Part shown: positions 14,301-26,300 of the stretch, in pieces
How the letters are laid out: each line of letters opens with the position of its first letter
Numbering within the stretch: the first letter of the stretch is position 1
Source of the DNA: Dreissena polymorpha
Lineage: Eukaryota > Mollusca > Bivalvia > Myida > Dreissenidae
NCBI RefSeq assembly: GCF_020536995.1
Contig: NC_068355.1
Span: 74,436,106 to 74,500,105 of the forward strand
Direction of reading: 5' to 3'
Length of the DNA: 64,000 nt
Translations under genes and position numbers: made by a program
Notes under the pieces: generated by a model
What the model was told of the DNA's origin: nothing
Seen by the model: the letters and a program-made list of their open reading frames with translations, nothing else
Database searches by the model: none

Positions 14301-17300
14301 GTTTTCTGATAAACGTGAAATTTGGTTGCATCCCTTCCTGTAAAACAATTTTAATTCCACTTGTGTCTAGCATAACTAAACTACTACTTTAAGAGGGCCC
14401 AATTTTTTACCAACATATAAACACGCATGTGACCATTTGCACGTCTTTTTGTTCGGATGCTTTTGCATTGCTTAAGTGTATTATTATTTAAGAAAACTAT
14501 TAATAAAGTGTACTTCCCGTACACTTAAAAAATATCAACCAGCATGTGAATAATCCGCTATAACATACTTTGTTTCGGATATCGACAAGACCTCATGATG
14601 TTATTATAAACTGAGGTACAAATAAAACAAAAGCCTTATGTAAATTTCAAATAATGAAAACCTCGTATGCCTCATCGTTTTAAGTCTTTTCCTTATTATG
14701 TTAAATCTGTTTTTTTTTAAATCGTGACTATAAAACGTAGTATGCAAAACCGTTTGCAATAATGTGATGAGTATACCTATTTTATATGTAAACATTTTTA
14801 AAATGTGTATTATCATTATAGACACAAACACATGTAAAAACATACCTGTATTCCCGATAGAAAGTTGAAGAGTGACCAAAACAAGTTTGCCAACGCGGTG
14901 GATGGTGCCGGGGAATGGCGCAAGCGAGAAAACCTTCGGCTAACTGATCTCGTACAGAGAAGGCTGGAGTATGTTCAGGCGAGTAGTGGTATATACTAAC
15001 CTTGCTCTTAAAAAACAATGGGACTTATTGCATGTGCGTAAAGTTTCGCCCCAGATTAGCCTGTGCAGCCCGCACATTCTTATCAGGGAGATCGCTTTAC
15101 GCCCAAACTGAAATTTCGTTCAAATAGACATTGTTTAAATGAAAAAATATATAAAAGCGGAAGTTGTCGCCCCTGATTACCCTATGCAAGATCTACACAT
15201 GCTTATCTTGGGTGACACTTCATACCAAGTCCACATTTCCATAACGAGGCGCACATGGTGGGGCGACTGGTTATTCATTTGAATCCATCAACGTGTAATC
15301 CATCACTTCTGCTTACCGCCGTGAATATATGGTTAGAAGAGACTTTCTAGTGCGTTCTGATGGCCTGATATAGGATTATTCAGTAAATGTGACATAGCGC
15401 GATCTAGGAATAGTCAGCATGTACGGGTTAATCTGATCTATAATAAGTTAGTGCGTGTTACATGGCCCGATCTTGGATTTTTTAGTGCATGCTTCATCAC
15501 ATGCTCTAAAGTTAGTGAGTTCGTTATACATCGCTTGTTCTAGTATAAGTTAATGATTTTGATCTTTGAATAGTAAATGCGTGCTACATAGCATGATCTT
15601 GGATAGGTCAGTGCGTTATACATAGCCTGATCTTAGATAAGCCAGTGCTTGCTACATAGCCTGATCTAAGATAAGCCAGTGCGTGCTTCATAGCCTGATA
15701 ATGGATTAGCCAGTATGTGCTACATAGCCTGATAATGGATTAGCCAGTGCGTGCTACATAGCCTGATAATGGATTAGCCAGTGCGTGCTTCATAGCCTGA
15801 TAATGGATTAGCCAGTGCGTGCTACATAGCCTGATAATGGATTAGCCAGTGCGTGCTACATAGCCTGATAATGGATTAGCCAGTGCGTGCTACATAGCCT
15901 GATAATGGATTAGCCAGTGCGTGCTTCATAGCCTGATAATGGATTAGCCAGTGCGTGCTTCATAGCCTGATAATGGATTAGCCAGTGCGTGCTACATAGC
16001 CTGATAATGGATTAGCCAGTGCGTGCTACATAGCCTGATAATGGATTAGCCAGTGCGTGTTACATAGCCTGATAATGGATTAGCCAGTGCGTGCTACATA
16101 GCCTGATAATGGATTAGCCAGTGCGTGCTACATAGCCTGATAATGGATTAGCCAGTGTGTGCTACATAGCCTGATAATGGATTAGCCAGTGCGTGCTACA
16201 TAGCCCGATAATGGATTAGCCAGTGCGTGCTTCATAGCCTGATAATGGATTAGCCAGTGTGTGCTACATAGCCTGATAATGGATTAGCCAGTGCGTGCTA
16301 CATAGCCTGATAATGGATTAGCCAGTGCGTGCTTCATAGCCTGATAATGGATTAGCCAGTGTGTGCTACATAGCCCGATAATGGATTAGCCAGTGTGTGC
16401 TACATAGCCTGATAATGGATTAGCCAGTGCGTGCTACATAGCCTGATAATGGATTAGCCAGTGTGTGCTACATAGCCCGATAATGTATTAGCCAGTGCGT
16501 GCTACATAGCCTGATAATGGATAAGCCAGTGCGTGCTACATAGCCTGATAATGGATTAGCCAGTGTGTGCTACATAGCCGGATAATGGATTAGCCAGTGC
16601 GTGCTACATAGCCCGATAATGGATTAGCCAGTGCGTGCTACATAGCCTGATAATGGATTAGCCAGTGTGTGCTACATAGCCTGATAATGGATTAGCCAGT
16701 GTGTGCTACATAGCCTGATAATGGATTAGCCAGTGCGTGCTACATAGCCTGATAATGGATTAGCCAGTGTGTGCTACATAGCCTGATAATGGATTAGCCA
16801 GTGCGTGCTACATAGCCTGATAATGGATTAGCCAGTGTGTGCTACATAGCCTGATAATGGATTAGCCAATGCGTGCTACATAGCCTGATAATGGATTAGC
16901 CAGTGTGTGCTACATAGCCTGATAATGGATTAGCCAGTGCGTGCTACATAGCCTGATAATGGATTAGCCAGTGTGTGCTACATAGCCTGATAATGGATTA
17001 GCCAGTGCGTGCTACATAGCCTGATAATGGATTAGCCAGTGTGTGCTACATAGCCTGATAATGGATTAGCCAGTGTGTGCTACATAGCCTGATAATGGAT
17101 TAGCCAGTGCGTGCTACATAGCCTGATAATGGATTAGCCAGTGTGTGCTACATAGCCTGATAATGGATTAGCCAGTGCGTGCTACATAGCCTGATAATGG
17201 ATTAGCCAGTGTGTGCTACATAGCCCGATAATGGATTAGCCAGTGTGTGCTACATAGCCTGATAATGGATTAGCCAGTGTGTGCTACATAGCCTGATAAT

Positions 17301-20300
17301 GGATTAGCCAGTGCGTGCTACATAGCCCGATAATGGATTAGCCAGTGCGTGCTTCATAGCCTGATAATGGATTAGCCAGTGTGTGCTACATAGCCTGATA
17401 ATGGATTAGCCAGTGCGTGCTACATAGCCTGATAATGGATTAGCCAGTGCGTGCTTCATAGCCTGATAATGGATTAGCCAGTGTGTGCTACATAGCCCGA
17501 TAATGGATTAGCCAGTGTGTGCTACATAGCCTGATAATGGATTAGCCAGTGCGTGCTTCATAGCCTGATAATGGATTAGCCAGTGCGTGCTACATAGCCT
17601 GATAATGGATTAGCCAGTGCGTGCTACATAGCCTGATAATGGATTAGCCAGTGCGTGCTACATAGCCTGATAATGGATTAGCCAGTGTGTGCTACATAGC
17701 CCGATAATGGATTAGCCAGTGCGTGCTACATAGCCTGATAATGGATTAGCCAGTACGTGCTACATAGCCTGATAATGGATTAGCCAGTGTGTGCTACATA
17801 GCCCGATAATGGATTAGCCAGTGCGTGCTTCATAGCCTGATAATGGATTAGCCAGTGTGTGCTACATAGCCCGATAATGGATTAGCCAGTGCGTGCTACA
17901 TAGCCTGATCTAAGATAAGCCAGTGCCTGGTTCATCGCCTGATCTAAGATAGGCCGGTGTCTGGTACATCGCCTGATCTTGGATAAACCAGTGCTTGCTT
18001 CATAGCCTGATCTTAGATAAACCAGTGCTTGCTTCATAGCCTGATCTTAGATAAGCCAGTGCTTGCTACAAAGCCTGATCTTAGATAAGCCAGTGCCTGG
18101 TACATAGCATAAACTTAGATAAGCCAGTGCCTGGTACATAGCCTGATCTTAGATAAGCCAGTGCGTGTTACATAGCCTGAGCTTGGATAAGCCGGTGTCT
18201 TGTACATGGCATGATCTTGGATAAGCCGGTACCTGGTCTAAGATTAGTTAGTGCGTTCTACATACCTGATCTAAGATTAGTCAGTGCGTTTTGCATAGTT
18301 TGCTATTGGATAATTTGGTGCGTTCTTCATACCTGATCTTAGATTAGCCAGTGTGTTCTATATAGCCTGATCTTGGATTACTCAGTGCGTGCCATTTACC
18401 TGATCTTGGCCATTGCCTTCTTCATAGTCTGCTCTTAAAAAAATCAGTGCGAGATGCATAACTTTATCTTATATTAGCCAGTGCGTTCTATATCACCTGA
18501 TTTAAAATAAATCGGCGCATGCTGCATAGCCTGATCTATAATTAGTCAGTTTTGGCTGCATAGTCTGATTAACATTTAGTCAGTGTTTGCTGCAAAGCAT
18601 AATCTAGGATTAACCAGTGCATACTGAATAGCATAGAGTAGGATTATTCCGTGCATGCTACAGGTACTTAGCATGATCTTGCATTAGTATTTGCGCGCTG
18701 TATAGACTGATATCATTAGGCAGTGCGTGTTATACATAGCTTGCGCTATATTAAGCTACATCATGCTGCATAGCCTTATATAGAAGCGTGCTTAGCATCA
18801 TGAACGGAATATTGGTTAAATAATCACTTCATTGAACAGTAACATACTATAAAAGCTAAACACGTTTCTATGCCACGCCTTATATAACAGTAGGAAGCAG
18901 TTATTTTTGAATTAAGGTAGCACTTAATAATTATATGTTATTAAAAATAAGCTTTTGTCTTGACATTATGCATATATTCCAAACCAAAAGGTTTTGCTTT
19001 TGGCATAATGATACATATTGATGTCAATATTTAATCTTGTTCAAATGTTAAAAATTGAACAATTGTATCTTAAGGTCGGACAGGCTACCTGTAATAATTC
19101 CGTATAAGAAAATGTATGCTTGCAAATTGCAATTTGTAAGTGTGATTAAATAAAATATGAAATTGTGTTTGTGTATTACATATTAGGGAAGTTATGATAG
19201 GGTTTTATGAACGTTATTTGCATAAATCGTATTTATATTACTCGAAATAGATGTTCAATACCTATATAACTATGAATCATGATAGAGGGTTGGTAGAAAC
19301 CATCATTGGAAAAACTTGTTTTGCACTTGCATGCATTTTCATTGCATGATTATTGTGTGTAAATACCATTTTTCCGTCGTACGTATTTTGTTTCCGTCGT
19401 CAACTTTGAAACTATAAAAAATCAAGCGGCCAATTGTTGTGCCAAATGTTCATGAAACTTTCTCCGAATTTTCTTATTTTTGAGCGAAGGGTCTATTTTG
19501 ATTATACGGCTAACGTGAAATATTGTGAACACACACGAATGGCCATAGTTGGCTCAATGGTTATGAAACTAACTCTGCATATTTGTTCTAGTCCGTTCAA
19601 CAACATTGCGGTCTGGGGTGAAGCAATTTTGTTATGAGCCATATAATGGTATTGTTAAGTTATAATCAAACTTTGTCAGAACATGTGTTCGAATGATATT
19701 ACATATATATTTTCCTTGTAAAGTCACATGATTTGTCCAGTTATCAAAATATTGGCTCTGACCATTCGTTTTAATTGTGTGCCGCCTTAGTCAAGAAATT
19801 GTTCCAGTCCATTGAAAAACATGTGTCTGAATGTACTGGCCCCTTTTTCATAGCATTTCTGTAGTAATACATTGTGCACACTACCTATTCAGTTTGGATT
19901 AATTCCATGGAGTCTCAGCTCAGCGCCTTAATGTATCTGGTCTTCGTATGACGAAAAACATTTTTTTCATGTAAGTTCATATTATTGATCGACAAACTAA
20001 GGATAAAAAGATTTGTAATATTTGCTTCTTAGAATCCTCCGGATTGTGACAAGGCCAAGAAAATCTCTTGCAAACTGGTGCCTGATAGTAGTGGCTTTGG
20101 GTGTCAGCTGCATCATGTTACCTTCTGCCTGATCATGGCGTATGCCACCCAGCGAACACTCGTCCTGACAGGTGAGAGCTGGTTGTACGCGGCAAAGTGG
20201 GAGACTGTATTTCTGCCAATCAGCAAGACGTGCAAATCAACGGGCGGTCAGCCTACCTCTCAATGGGGACGTAAGTACATTGGAATAGAATAGACATTCG

Positions 20301-23300
20301 AAAACATTTTATAATTTCAAAAAGTTTCTCCACCAGTTTACTATTAGTATATTTCAAGTAGATGGGAAATTGCAAAAGGGATACAATTTGGGGTATCTTT
20401 TTATGCCCCCGGTAGGGTGGCATATAGCAGTTGAACTGTCCGTCAGTATGTCAGTATGTCAGTCAGTCTGTTCGTCCGTCAGATAAAACTTTAACATTGG
20501 CCATAACTTTTTCACTATTGAAGATAGCAACTTGATATTTGGCATGCATGTGTATCTCATGGAGCTGAACATTTTGAGTGTGAAGATCAAGGTCATCCTT
20601 CAAGGTCAAATGTCAAATATATGGCGTCTGTCCGTCCGAAAACTTTAACATTGGCCATAACTTTTTCAATATTGAAGATAGCAACTTGATATTTGGCTTG
20701 CATGTGCATCTCACGGAGCTGCACATTTTGAGTGGTAAAAGGTGAAGGTCAAGGTAATCCTTCAAGGTCAAATGTCTAATATATAGCGTCTGTCCGTCCG
20801 TCCAAAAACTTTAACATTGGCGACAACTTTTTCACTATTGAAGATAGCAACTTGATATTTGGCATGCATGTGTATCACATGGAGCTGAACATTTTGAGTG
20901 GTGAAAGGTGAAGGTCAAGTCATCCTTCAAGGTCAAATGTCAAATATATGGTGTCTGTCCGCCCGAAAACTTTAACATTGGCCATAACTTTTTCAATATT
21001 AAAGATAGCAACTTGATATTTGACATACTAGTGCATCTCACGAAGCTGCACATTTTAAGTGGTGAAAGGTGAAGGTCAAGGTCATCCTTCAAGGTCAAAT
21101 GTCAAATATATGGCGTCTGTCCGTCCGAAAACTTTAACATTGGCCATAACTTTTTTTATATTGAAGATAGCAACTTGATATTTGTCATGCATGTGTATCT
21201 CATGAAGCTGCACATTTTAAGTGGTGGAAGTTCAAGGTCAAGGTCATTCTTCAAGGTCAAAGGTCAAAAAAATAATAATTTCAAAGCGGCATTATCATGA
21301 AGCTGCACATTTTGAGTGGTTGAAGTTCAAGGTCAAGGTAATCCTTCAAAGTCAAAGGTAAAAAATAATAATTCAAAGCGGTTTTCTCATGAAGCTGCAC
21401 ATTTTGAGTGGTGGAAGTTCAAGGTCAAGGTCATCCTTCAAGGTCAAAGGTCAAAACAAAAATTTAAAGCGGCATTCACATGAAGCTGCAATTTTGAGTG
21501 GTGGAAGTTCAAGGTCAAGGTCATCCTTCAAGGTCAAAGGTCAAAGTTAAAAAAAATATTCAAAGCGGTGTTCTCATGAAGCTGCACATTTTGAGTGGTG
21601 GAAGTTCAAGGTCAAGGTCATCTGTCAAGGTCAAAGGTTCAAAAAAATTCAAAGCGGCGCAATAGGGAGAATTGTGTTTCTGACGAACACATCTCTTGTT
21701 TAACTCTAAGAATCTTTAACAGGTTTGCTATCCGCTATCCATTAATAGACGTGTGAATATAAACTATCAATCAATAATTAATAATTAAATCTTATAACTG
21801 CTATTAGAAAAGAATGATGCCATCTTAATTTTGCAGCCAATTCTACGACGGATAATTCACAAGTGATTGAGCTTCCGCAGGTACAAAAATTGCCTTCAAG
21901 TTGGCGCCCTCGTTTTGTACCTCTAGCGGTACCGGAAGACCTTGCTGACCGTTTGACCCGATTTCACGGCGACCCCTCGGCTTGGTGGATCGGTCAGTTT
22001 GTGACCTACGCGTCCAGACCAAACGCCATGATGCAGACGTTCCTAAATGAAGGCAAAGACAAGATGGGCTTTACCAATCCTATTGTTGGGTTAGCATACC
22101 TCGATTTGTCAGAATAATGCATTGAATAATTCTGAATATTGCCAAACGTTTCTTTTCACCCTTACTATAAAGTCCGATGCTTGGAAAAAATATCACATAT
22201 CTGCTACGTTCACAACTGGGTCATATGGATTTTAAAACTAGGTCACTGATAAAAATGTATGCAAGGAGGTCGGGCAAATGTCCGTGTATAGCGTAAAACC
22301 ACGTCGACACTTAAAGTCCAATGTTTACCTAATCATTGTTAAGCGTGCTCAGAAAATGTTTTGATGTGAGTTTGAAATGGTTCTGGTCCAGCTGGTTTGA
22401 TAAATATTTCTTTAGCGGAGCCGTGTTATAAACCACATGTCCATCCTCATTTAACTTTTCTTATGCTTTGTTCCTAGCAAATCTCAGCCGATCTCGAAAT
22501 TTGCTAGTGTCCATTGAAATGCAAGGTCGCCAAGGGCTGGTAAAGTTTTGCATAATATGGATACTATGCAACCGAATGTAGGTAAAAATACCAGAGGTAA
22601 AAATGCCATAGGTAAAATGCCAGAGGTAAAAATGTCAGAGTTAAAAATGCCAGAAGTAAAGTGGTAAAAATCCAATAGGTAAAAATACCAGAGGTAAAAA
22701 TGCCAGATGTTACATAGTAAAATAAAGTTTTGAGCAATATTATAGATGATATTGAGGAATTACATTATTTGCTTACGTTATAGAAACATTATTTTTTAAT
22801 CGAACATGTTATATTTTTTCTACTTGTCTCACTAATAAGTTTAGACTGTAATTTTGTTGTAATGTGCTTTATTCATTCTGTTTATTGTTTGGGATTTTTT
22901 GTTTCTTTGATGAATCGGTCATTCAAAAAATGTCTCTTGGTTTGTTTTTGAATTTGTTGTCGACCTTTATTGCTAGCTGGAAGTCAATACAATTTATCAA
23001 GACATTGGGGTGTATGAAAATAAGTAAATGTTATTGACTCTAAGTGTGCAATATATCTAATATTAATGATCCTTTTGATTATTGCGCAATTAACATAACA
23101 AATAAATTACAAAACAACAAAATTACAGTCTAAAATTTAGAACAAATATATCATGTTCAATTAGTATCAGTAACATAAGCATAGAATGTTATTCCTCCAA
23201 TACTTAATATTCTTTAAAGAAAAATGCTCAAAACTCTATTTTACTATATAACATCTGGCATTTTAACCTATGACATTTTTACCTATGGCATTTTTACCAC

Positions 23301-26300
23301 TTTACTTCTGGCATTTTTACCTCTGGCAGTTTTACCTCTGGCGTTTTTACCTATGGCATTTTTACCTCTGGCAGTTTTACCGCAAACCTGTGCAACCTAG
23401 TGAACACGTTGGAAGTAACTTTTTTTTTCCCAAAATATTACTTTAGTCGGGCGCAACGTTTGCTTTAATGAAGGATGGTTCTGGTAAATTGAAAACTATA
23501 TATTACTGGGGAGAGTGAGGCAGTTAACTTAATATCTCAAAACCTTGTTTAGTAAAATTAGATTATTGAACTGTCATATCATAGTGACACTTTCTCAGAA
23601 TATAGGTTCCCATAATATATCTACCGAAATCAAAACGTTTCTCTTCAATTGACAAACATTAGGGACTGCATTTTTCCTAGTATGTCAATAATGAAACCTT
23701 TTAAAGAATACGTGTTCTGTTTAGTTTAGTTCCTTTAGGTAACTTATTATCGCCATATGAAGGGAGGCGGAAAACGACAACGGGCGAGGCATGGTATGGT
23801 ATTGCGCAAGGGGGGGGGGGTTAGAGGGTTAGGGTTAGGGTTTGGGTTAGTGTTAGGGGTCGGGTTAGGGTTTGGGTGGGCCTAAACCCAACCCTAACCC
23901 TAACCCGACCCCTAATCCTAACCCTTACCCTAACCCTTTTTGGGGGTTATCACCCCTGACCATGCCTCGCCCGTTGTAGTTTTCCGCCTCCCCCATATGA
24001 TTTTTGTACCTGTTGAGAAATCCTAATCGATACTTCGTTCAAAAACATGTTTTCAATTTCCGTTTCACGCTCCAATGTGCCTTTATCACGCCGGTTATGC
24101 GGATACTTTGATAACAGATGGCACTTCGATACCAGATAACAACAAAAGCCACGCGGAGAGTTGAGTTCTTCAGCGTTTTTGCATTTATGTTCTGTTCATT
24201 TGGTTTTTAGACACGTAACATTGTTTGGTCGATTAATGGTATAGCACTTCGTATTGCAGAACAAGAAAGTCGCGAAAAAAAACAGTGGATTATAAAAAAG
24301 AGATAAAATTTCATCGATAATCGTCATGAATTCGATGATCAGTACGTATTTCAACAAAATAAAAATACATGTACTTGGAAATAAATCAAGAACGTGCCAA
24401 CTAATCGAAATAAAAGATCAATATGTCCATTAATGTTACAACTTGTTAAATTTTAGTTGAATGACGTACTTGAGGAAATTCAAATGTTTTAAGAGTCGGA
24501 TGCCACATTTTAATGGACACTTCTTTTACCGATCATCTCAAGGCAATGGCACTTCCTGATTCCTGATATCTCGACACTTTTTACCAGATATAACACACTA
24601 TATTTAGTGATTCAGAAATGCAGAATTTGCTGTGGAAAACTGCTATAGTAAGCAGGCAATAAATAAAAATGTATGTACTGACGTAAATTAAAAACCAATT
24701 ACCGAAACATGTTCTTATCCCTTTGGAATATGATAATAACAGGGAACGGGAAGTGTTAAGCTCAATATAAAGGGAGTTTTCCAATCTCTTTTAAATTTTG
24801 TGGCTACGCATTAGTATCGTCTTCGTGATGCGATTCTAATGAGCACCAATGACAAAGCATTTTATGAGGTTATTGGCCGCTTTAAGACCCCTTGCTCCCC
24901 TTATCTCGAGCACAGGTGTTTAGCGTGTGGCTATGCTATTAATTAGTGAAAACATCATTTTGAATGATAAATAATCATATCATAACGAAAAACTACTTAT
25001 ATAACAATCGTTTTATTTCTTAAAATTTGACCCATCATGTGTAGAAATATGACAAGATATATACATTTCCAGAAAGGAAATTCATTTCTGCGTTGAATAA
25101 GACCGCGTTCATGAATATCGCTGCAAAAGTGATGAAGTAATGGCTGTTCAAAGCGATGAACTCTGTTTTCGGGTGATTTCGAGTTATATATAATTTTATA
25201 TATTTGAAAGTGGTTATTTTGTTAAAATATTATTATTAATCATTTATAATGATGTTTTCACTAATTAATATCATAGCCACACGCTAACCACCTGTGATTT
25301 CGAGTCCTGCTATAAGTTCAATTGAACACAGTCGTGTTGATCCACATGATCCGTTGTATTTTTAATTCTCTTAATCTCAATTTACCACTTAAAAACAAGT
25401 TTATTATTTAGACAATTACTTTCGGTCGTCACTTGAAATATATTACTTCAGAAATAAGCATTTGAATCTTATTTAAAATGTGCACTTATAATATTTATTA
25501 CATAAATAAATAGTAATACGATTTTTGAACACGTACAACGCCAATGGTTATATTTTACGTGTTTATGTAATTACGTTATGCATAGATTCCCAATAGGTCG
25601 AACTTGACAATGCAAATTGGTTCGTACTTCAAAATGTTTGGTAAGAATAGCCATAAAATACATAAATGCATTTCAGGTAGAAGATTAAACTCGGTTATCA
25701 GAGTGCCCAATTTGTTTAAAGTCTCTGTTATCCGAAGTGCCCTATATCGGGAATCAAAGTATCCGCAACGTCATGAATACCACCTATTGAAACATACTCT
25801 ATCTTCGTTTATATTTCATTCAATACTATCAAAATTTCAGTATTTGAAGCACAGTGATATTACTCTACATGCTGGAATATTAAACAATTTCTTGCACTAT
25901 TTCTAAGTAGTTTTATTTTGTTGAAATGTTTACTGTTCATCCAGTTTATGCTGTTTTCCGACCGAATTTTCTATTTTTTGGGGGAAAAAATCTACCATTC
26001 TTCCGAGATGTTTTTCTTTGCAATAGAAAAAGATGCACCATTTATAAACTCGACCATGCGCCTTGTCTAAAAAAACTTATCTTTATGATATAACTTAAAA
26101 ACAACTGATGAACTTAACTCTCGCGCATGGCTTTTGTTGTTATCTGGTATCGAAGTGCCATCTGTTATAAAAGTATCCGCATGCCCAGCGTGTTTTTTAT
26201 ATATAGTATATTTCAGAAATGACAATACCGTAGCGGTTTGCTTAGGAGTGCTTACATGCCGTGGTTCAAATATGATGTATTACCTTCAAAATATTAGAAA

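Noticed and set aside
15600-17912. CRISPR-like regular repeats
   Set aside because: Units abut directly with no variable spacers, and the context is an animal intron.
25604-25906. 100-codon plus-strand open frame in the inverted-repeat element
   Set aside because: No catalytic triad or DNA-binding motif is visible. Length is within chance for AT-rich sequence.
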